A program made the position numbers and the translations under genes. Below, piece after piece: positions 52,085 through 56,048 of a stretch of DNA of 56,048 bases. Within the stretch, counting starts at the first letter, position 1; each line of letters begins with the position of its first letter. The stretch is from Nitrospirae bacterium MYbin6 (lineage in GTDB: Bacteria > Nitrospirota > Thermodesulfovibrionia > Thermodesulfovibrionales > Magnetobacteriaceae). The notes beneath the pieces are model-generated. The model made no database searches. It saw only the letters and a program-made list of their open reading frames with translations, and was not told where the DNA came from. Where the stretch lies: positions 1-56,048 of the forward strand of contig PEAC01000010.1 in assembly GCA_002753305.1 (NCBI GenBank). The letters are read 5' to 3'.

Positions 52085-52783
52085 CTATGGCAGGTGTATG
52101 CAAAAAATGCCACCCCCCAGGACGCCGCCGTTTGCCAGGGATATGTAACCTTCTTTATCTTTATTTTTATGAAACCTCGCTACCATATCGGAAAAATACA
52201 GGCCTAGCCCCGTGCTTCCTGTCGTAAAACTTATCTGGTGGTTGTTACTTGCACAGTCATCAAGCATCGAAGCCGGATAGCCCTGCCCGTTGTCCTCAAC
52301 ACAAATAGCCAGGGATGAATCCACTTCACAGGCCGTCACCCGAAGCATGTCCTTCGTATAGCGAAACGAGTTATTCATTATGCTGTTTAAAACACCGGCT
52401 ATGAGTTCCTTGTCGAAAAACCAGTAAAGGTCATCGGGGCAATCTATCTCAATACCTATACCCTTATATTCCATCAGCGACATGTTTTGTGAAACTACCT
52501 CGTCTATCAGATCATAGACCAGTGTATGGGATACATTAAGCGAGTAGAGCGAGTTTTCAAGCCTGTAGAGCGAGAGAAGCTGGATGAGGTTATTATTTAC
52601 GCGCTTGGCCTCGTACTGGAGCTGAGACAGGAGCTTGGTTGATGAGTCAGATTTTTTCTCGAAATATTCTACCACCTCATCAAGATGATTTATCAGGACG
52701 CTAAGTGAATTTTTCATATCGTGTACGGATGACGCCAATATCGTGGAAAAATCCAGTTTGCTTTCTTTATTTTCGGTTTCCAT
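52085..52783 (-). CDS. short soluble histidine kinase
   Basis: 232 residues. No membrane segment, PAS or HAMP is present. The phosphorylated His is expected in SSVHDMKNSLSVLINHL; the HATPase_c domain shows NSIMNNSFRYTKDML (N box), VEDNGQGYPASML (G1) and TGLGLYFSDMVARFH (G2). With the REC-TPR gene 36 bases upstream on the same strand it forms a probable two-component pair, lacking its own sensor domain; input may arrive through the partner. It is followed by parA on the same transcript. Confidence 0.88.
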   Translation of the reverse strand: METENKESKLDFSTILASSVHDMKNSLSVLINHLDEVVEYFEKKSDSSTKLLSQLQYEAKRVNNNLIQLLSLYRLENSLYSLNVSHTLVYDLIDEVVSQNMSLMEYKGIGIEIDCPDDLYWFFDKELIAGVLNSIMNNSFRYTKDMLRVTACEVDSSLAICVEDNGQGYPASMLDDCASNNHQISFTTGSTGLGLYFSDMVARFHKNKDKEGYISLANGGVLGGGIFCIHLP

Positions 52784-52819
52784 AAATTCCCTGCCTCGCT
52801 ATCTTTATTTATACAGTAT

Positions 52820-54436
52820 TTACACTGCTACTACTTTTTGAAACAACGCAATGAGCGAATGATACTTATCGTAAGACGGGTCAACTCTTCTTATTTTCTC
52901 AAGATACTGCTTGACCTGGTGTATATGCTTATCAGTTTTGCCGCTTTTTTGCATATACATCAGGATGGCCTGGGCCGCGTTGGCATTTATAATCTTGTTT
53001 TCCGGCGCCCCACCGGCTGCTTTTTCGAAATACTCAATGGCCTCCTGCAGCTTGCCGTTTCTCACAAGCATTACGCCTTCGTTGTTTATCCTGACAAGTT
53101 CCTTTTTCGTTGCGGCAATCATATTCGAGCCTTCGTCTTTCATACCGGCCTTATCGAACACTGCCTGCGCCTTTTTGAGTAATTTATCGTTGTCGTGGTT
53201 ATTTTTAACGACATCCTGCATTATCCTGCTTGCCTTTTCTTTCTCTCCAAGCTGAAAGAAGGAATTTGCCATATCCAGAGACGCATCCGCTGACATCGTA
53301 CTCCTCACGGAGTCAAACAGCGATGAGGCCTCATCAAGGGCTTTTTTTAGGCCTGCTTCGTCTCCCATATCCTTATAGGCCAGTCCCTGTACTACAGAGG
53401 CCTGAAGGCTTGACTCAGGGTCTCCTTCAAATACCTTTTTCGATTCCTCCAGGATTCCTATGGCCTTTTCGGGTGTCTTCTTTTCAATCATCACCTTGGC
53501 CAGTCCGGTGTAGTCGGTAGCCTCTTTAAAACATGATGTCTTGCCCATATCTACGGCGCTTTTAAACGATTTCTCCGCAGTGTTCAAATCCTTGTTTTTT
53601 ACTGCCATATTTGCCAGGGCCTTTTGTCTGAGTATCGCCTTTGGCGATATATCTGCTGCCCTGGTTAAGACATTCTGTGCCTCTTTCGTGTCCCCTAGTT
53701 CATCAAGGGTCTTTGCCAGCCAGTCATAGGCCTCCACCAGCGCCCTGTGTTCGTCGACCAACTCCTGAAATACCTCTTTTGCCTCAAGGAATCTGTGTGT
53801 ATGGAAAAAAACCTTGCCCAGCCCTATCAATGCCCACGGCACCCTTCTTATGGCGATTATTGTGTCGTAAATCTGCTCGGCGTCATGGTAACTGCCCAAT
53901 GTTATGGACAACTCCGCCTTTATCTGAAGAAACTCGTACATGTTCTTTGGTTTTTCCGCGATGCGCGCGTTACATACCTGCATAGCTGCCAGGTAGTCTT
54001 TGCGATGTATTGCCTTTTCAACGCCTTCGAAATCGCTTTTTTTATCTAATAGCTTCTCAAGCCGGTTCAACAGGGCGTCTTTCGTAAATGGTTTCGTCAG
54101 ATAGTCGTCCGGCTTATACTCCATAGCGCCCATGACCATCATCATTGTGTTTTCCGCCGTTACCATAATAAAGCATGTCGAGTAACGGAGCAGTTCCCTG
54201 TGCTTGACCTCCTCAAGGATTTGCTGGCCGTCTCTTTTACCCTCACCCAGATTGTAGTCACATAAAATTATATCATATGGCTTTGAGGCAATCTTATCTA
54301 CCGCGTCGTCGCCGCTGCCTGTGTCGTCAATGTCAACTGCCCCCATGGCCTGGAACATCTTTTTTACCGAATGCCGAAACTCTGAAAAATCGTCGATTAT
54401 GAGTATTCTCTTAGGTGCGAAATTGATTTTAGCCAT
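52820..54436 (-). CDS. response regulator with TPR-repeat output
   Basis: 538 residues. REC domain about 8-130 (RILIIDDFSEFRHSV, phosphoacceptor in IILCDYNLGEGKRDG, KPFTKDALL). From about 150 to the end, tetratricopeptide repeats occupy the chain (e.g. KAELSITLGSYHDAEQIYDT and AKTLDELGDTKEAQNVLTRA). Such proteins act as phosphorylation-controlled scaffolds. The gene starts a run of seven same-strand genes (kinase, parA, parB, kdsB, pyrG, kdsD) and has its own promoter upstream. Its partner is probably the histidine kinase directly downstream. Confidence 0.88.
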   Translation of the reverse strand: MAKINFAPKRILIIDDFSEFRHSVKKMFQAMGAVDIDDTGSGDDAVDKIASKPYDIILCDYNLGEGKRDGQQILEEVKHRELLRYSTCFIMVTAENTMMMVMGAMEYKPDDYLTKPFTKDALLNRLEKLLDKKSDFEGVEKAIHRKDYLAAMQVCNARIAEKPKNMYEFLQIKAELSITLGSYHDAEQIYDTIIAIRRVPWALIGLGKVFFHTHRFLEAKEVFQELVDEHRALVEAYDWLAKTLDELGDTKEAQNVLTRAADISPKAILRQKALANMAVKNKDLNTAEKSFKSAVDMGKTSCFKEATDYTGLAKVMIEKKTPEKAIGILEESKKVFEGDPESSLQASVVQGLAYKDMGDEAGLKKALDEASSLFDSVRSTMSADASLDMANSFFQLGEKEKASRIMQDVVKNNHDNDKLLKKAQAVFDKAGMKDEGSNMIAATKKELVRINNEGVMLVRNGKLQEAIEYFEKAAGGAPENKIINANAAQAILMYMQKSGKTDKHIHQVKQYLEKIRRVDPSYDKYHSLIALFQKVVAV

Positions 54437-54487
54437 TTAAGCTTTGTTTTCCTTCATAGTTGTACACGCCATAATATAACATAACGT

Positions 54488-54497
54488 AAAACGTTTT
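54488..54497. promoter_or_regulatory. AAAACGTTTT palindrome in the leader of the REC-TPR gene
   Basis: A perfect ten-base palindrome between the promoter and the gene start, in a spot suited to an operator. Short AT-rich palindromes are common by chance, so this is only a lead. Confidence 0.2.
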
Positions 54498-54557
54498 GCC
54501 TGTTTCCAAACTCCTAAAAAAAACCTCACTCTACAGTATTACTCTATGCCACATACT

Positions 54558-54586
54558 ATTATGCAAATGTCGAATGAATTTGTCAA
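54558..54586 (-). promoter_or_regulatory. sigma70-type promoter of the REC-TPR/parAB/kds transcript
   Basis: On the minus strand TTGACA (54586-54581) and CATAAT (54563-54558) are 17 bases apart. The predicted start near 54551 leaves a leader of about 115 bases. It is the only strong promoter ahead of the seven-gene run. Confidence 0.65.
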
Positions 54587-54626
54587 ACATTTTCTCAGAA
54601 TATAATAAGCCCCAAACAGCGGCATT

Positions 54627-55760
54627 TCAATTTTCAATCGTCCCTGAAGCAACTGCCCTTATAATCCCAAGCAGCAGGCGTGCCGCGCTGCAGAGGTCTT
54701 CCTCCAATATAAACTCATCCGTTGTGTGAGGCATTTGCATTCCCGAGGAAATCGCAAAGGACTTAATCCCATTGCTGTTAAATATATTTGCGTCCGACCC
54801 GCCTCCGTACACTATTAACTCCGGGGTTATCCGCTGCTCCCTGCACACATCTGCGATAAGCCTTACAAACTCATCATCCTCGCTTATATGAAAGCCGTGG
54901 TACTGGCGATGCCGGTCGATTTGTAGTTTTACCTGATTCTTTTTAGCTATTGCCAGTGCTGTGTCGAAGATGTCCTTTATTGTTCTTTCCAGGGTATCGG
55001 CGTCATGGGAGCGCACCTCACCTTCCATAACCACTTCTTTTGGGACTATGTTCGTTGCCGTACCGCCATGAATCGTCCCGATATTTGCCGTGGTGTAGGA
55101 ATCAATGCGGCCATCGGGCACTGCGGCAATTATCTTTGCGGCGGCCTTAATCGCGCTTGTACCACGCTGAGGCTCTATGCCGGCATGAGCAGCACGTCCG
55201 ATTACGCGCATCACATAATTGTCGTGAGTCGGGGCCGCAAGGACCACCCTGCCGATACTTCCGCTGCTGTCAAAGACGAGGGCCGTGCGGCCTTTCAGAT
55301 CATGGAAGTTCAAATTCTTCGCCCCGACAAGGCCGCGCTCCTCGGCTGAGGTAAAGACCACCTCGATGTCGCCGTGTGGAAGGCCCTGTTCTTTCAGCAC
55401 ATGGAGGGCCTCAAGAATCTCGGCAATGCCACTCTTGTCATCGGCCCCAAGAATCGTCCGGCCATCGGTTTTAATTATACCGTCCTGCCGTATATATCTC
55501 AGTCCCTTTGTGGATTCAACCGTGTCCATGTGGCTGCTCAGTATAATTGGCTCCACGCCGCGCATGGCGCCCCTCATACGCCCTATCAGGTTGAACGAGC
55601 TGCCGTAGTTTTGAGTCTCTACGGAAAGCCCCAGAGACAGAAGATGCCTTGATAGCCTCATGGCAATTTCCTGCTCACCAAACGGCGGCGAGTCTATCTG
55701 AATCAGCTCTATGAATGTATTAATGAGGCGCGCGGCGTTTATCTGCCCCCAGGGATTCAC
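54627..55760 (-). CDS. M20-family peptidase, PepT-like
   Basis: 377 residues from GTG 55760, with GAAGGGG five bases upstream; the open frame reaches further but would overlap the preceding gene. Zinc-peptidase motifs: first metal His and Asp in LSSHMDTVE, bridging Asp in ILGADDKSGIAEIL, catalytic Glu in FTSAEERGLVGA, Asp in LVFDSSGS, and the last His in QMPHTTDEFI. The lid domain lies between residues about 180 and 295. Probably an aminopeptidase or tripeptidase acting in the cytoplasm. It follows yggS by 19 bases. Confidence 0.85.
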   Translation of the reverse strand: MNPWGQINAARLINTFIELIQIDSPPFGEQEIAMRLSRHLLSLGLSVETQNYGSSFNLIGRMRGAMRGVEPIILSSHMDTVESTKGLRYIRQDGIIKTDGRTILGADDKSGIAEILEALHVLKEQGLPHGDIEVVFTSAEERGLVGAKNLNFHDLKGRTALVFDSSGSIGRVVLAAPTHDNYVMRVIGRAAHAGIEPQRGTSAIKAAAKIIAAVPDGRIDSYTTANIGTIHGGTATNIVPKEVVMEGEVRSHDADTLERTIKDIFDTALAIAKKNQVKLQIDRHRQYHGFHISEDDEFVRLIADVCREQRITPELIVYGGGSDANIFNSNGIKSFAISSGMQMPHTTDEFILEEDLCSAARLLLGIIRAVASGTIEN

Positions 55761-55779
55761 AATTGCCCCTTCAGTTGTC

Positions 55780-56048
55780 TTACCTCTGGCCAAAGATCTC
55801 ACTGCCAATTCTGACCATCGTGGCGCCCTCTTCGATTGCCGCCTCAAAATCATTTGACATCCCCATTGAAAGTTCCCCAAGGCGGTATCCATACAAAGCG
55901 AGAGAGTCGCTGATGCCTCTTAATCTCCTGAAATATGGCCTCGCCATTTCGGGGTCTTCAAAAAACGGCGGCATTGCCATCAGCCCAATGAGATTGAGAT
56001 TCTTACATGAGTCCCTTATCCCCTCGGCAAGCCTAAAAACGGCCTCCC
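55780..56048 (-). CDS. yggS: PLP homeostasis protein YggS, C-terminal part (5' cut by window edge)
   Basis: The last 89 residues are present; the PLP-binding Lys lies in the missing part. The family ending is clear: [19 protein letters not shown], then [20 protein letters not shown] and RIGSEIFG, which binds the PLP phosphate. YggS proteins buffer free pyridoxal phosphate and affect amino-acid balance. The gene is on the minus strand, upstream of the peptidase, and probably co-transcribed with it. Confidence 0.93.
   Translation of the reverse strand, partial: EAVFRLAEGIRDSCKNLNLIGLMAMPPFFEDPEMARPYFRRLRGISDSLALYGYRLGELSMGMSNDFEAAIEEGATMVRIGSEIFGQR

Noticed and set aside
1..56048. tRNA, rRNA, CRISPR array, prophage or transposase
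   Set aside because: None could be recognised on either strand by reading; a covariance-model search would be needed to exclude small RNAs.

Overview
The window reads as a dense, mid-GC chromosome segment of a Gram-negative (LPS-making), motile, facultatively or strictly anaerobic bacterium. Cytochrome cd1 nitrite reductase with a compact heme d1 gene set, Kdo and lipid A genes, B12-radical SAM and 2-oxoacid:ferredoxin oxidoreductase genes, and heavy two-component signalling fit a member of the Nitrospirota (Thermodesulfovibrio/Magnetobacterium side) or a similar anaerobic lineage. That placement is inference: no rRNA or other phylogenetic marker was tested.

Layout. 1-2842: end of a chemotaxis cluster (MCP, CheW, CheV, HPt). 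2853-3986: a membrane-anchored SGNH hydrolase-like protein. 4137-8594: a four-gene lipid A/Kdo operon (gnnA-like, gnnB-like, lpxB, waaA) predicting a 2,3-diamino-glucose lipid A. 8668-10545: Uma2-type nuclease and a soluble MgtE-like CBS/PRC protein. 10666-17431: the nitrite reductase region on the minus strand (nirS, a diheme NirN-like protein, nirJ, nirF, fused siroheme decarboxylase), with a cytochrome c remnant beyond its end. 17984-22156: asd and a partial type II secretion set (gspE, gspF, gspH-like). 22170-26567: a complete type III restriction-modification system with a short TIR-like fragment. 27035-30329: a three-gene operon matching bacterial ceramide synthesis (cerR, spt, bcerS-like). 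30330-35747: HPP-family protein, dnaE, accA, ygbA-like. 35803-39866: flippase, LpxL-like acyltransferase, B12-radical SAM protein. 40067-41801: beta and gamma subunits of a 2-oxoacid oxidoreductase and a short GNAT. 41785-43606: HD-GYP response regulator and bacteriohemerythrin. 43756-45667: sulfide:quinone oxidoreductase-like flavoprotein with a duplicated DUF1641 partner. 45968-47005: an unknown membrane protein and a CheY-like regulator. 47015-54436 (minus): REC-TPR protein, histidine kinase, parA, parB, kdsB, pyrG, kdsD. 54627-56048: PepT-like peptidase and the end of yggS.

How it fits together. Envelope biogenesis is the largest theme: lipid A (gnnA/gnnB/lpxB), Kdo supply and transfer (kdsD, pyrG, kdsB, waaA), late acylation (LpxL-like), lipid export, fatty-acid initiation (accA) and probable sphingolipids are spread over the window. 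Nitrogen-oxide chemistry is the second theme: nirS and its cofactor genes, ygbA-like, an HPP protein of a family linked to nitrite transport, and hemerythrin. Neither theme is complete here: kdsA, lpxA/C/D, nirE, a nitric oxide reductase, the oxidoreductase alpha subunit and most gsp genes must lie elsewhere or be absent.

No tRNA, rRNA, CRISPR array, transposase or prophage was seen. The most unusual non-coding features are short tandem direct repeats in front of nirS, asd and the CheY-like gene, a 51-bp dispersed repeat in two copies, and a probable ATA start codon for gspF.
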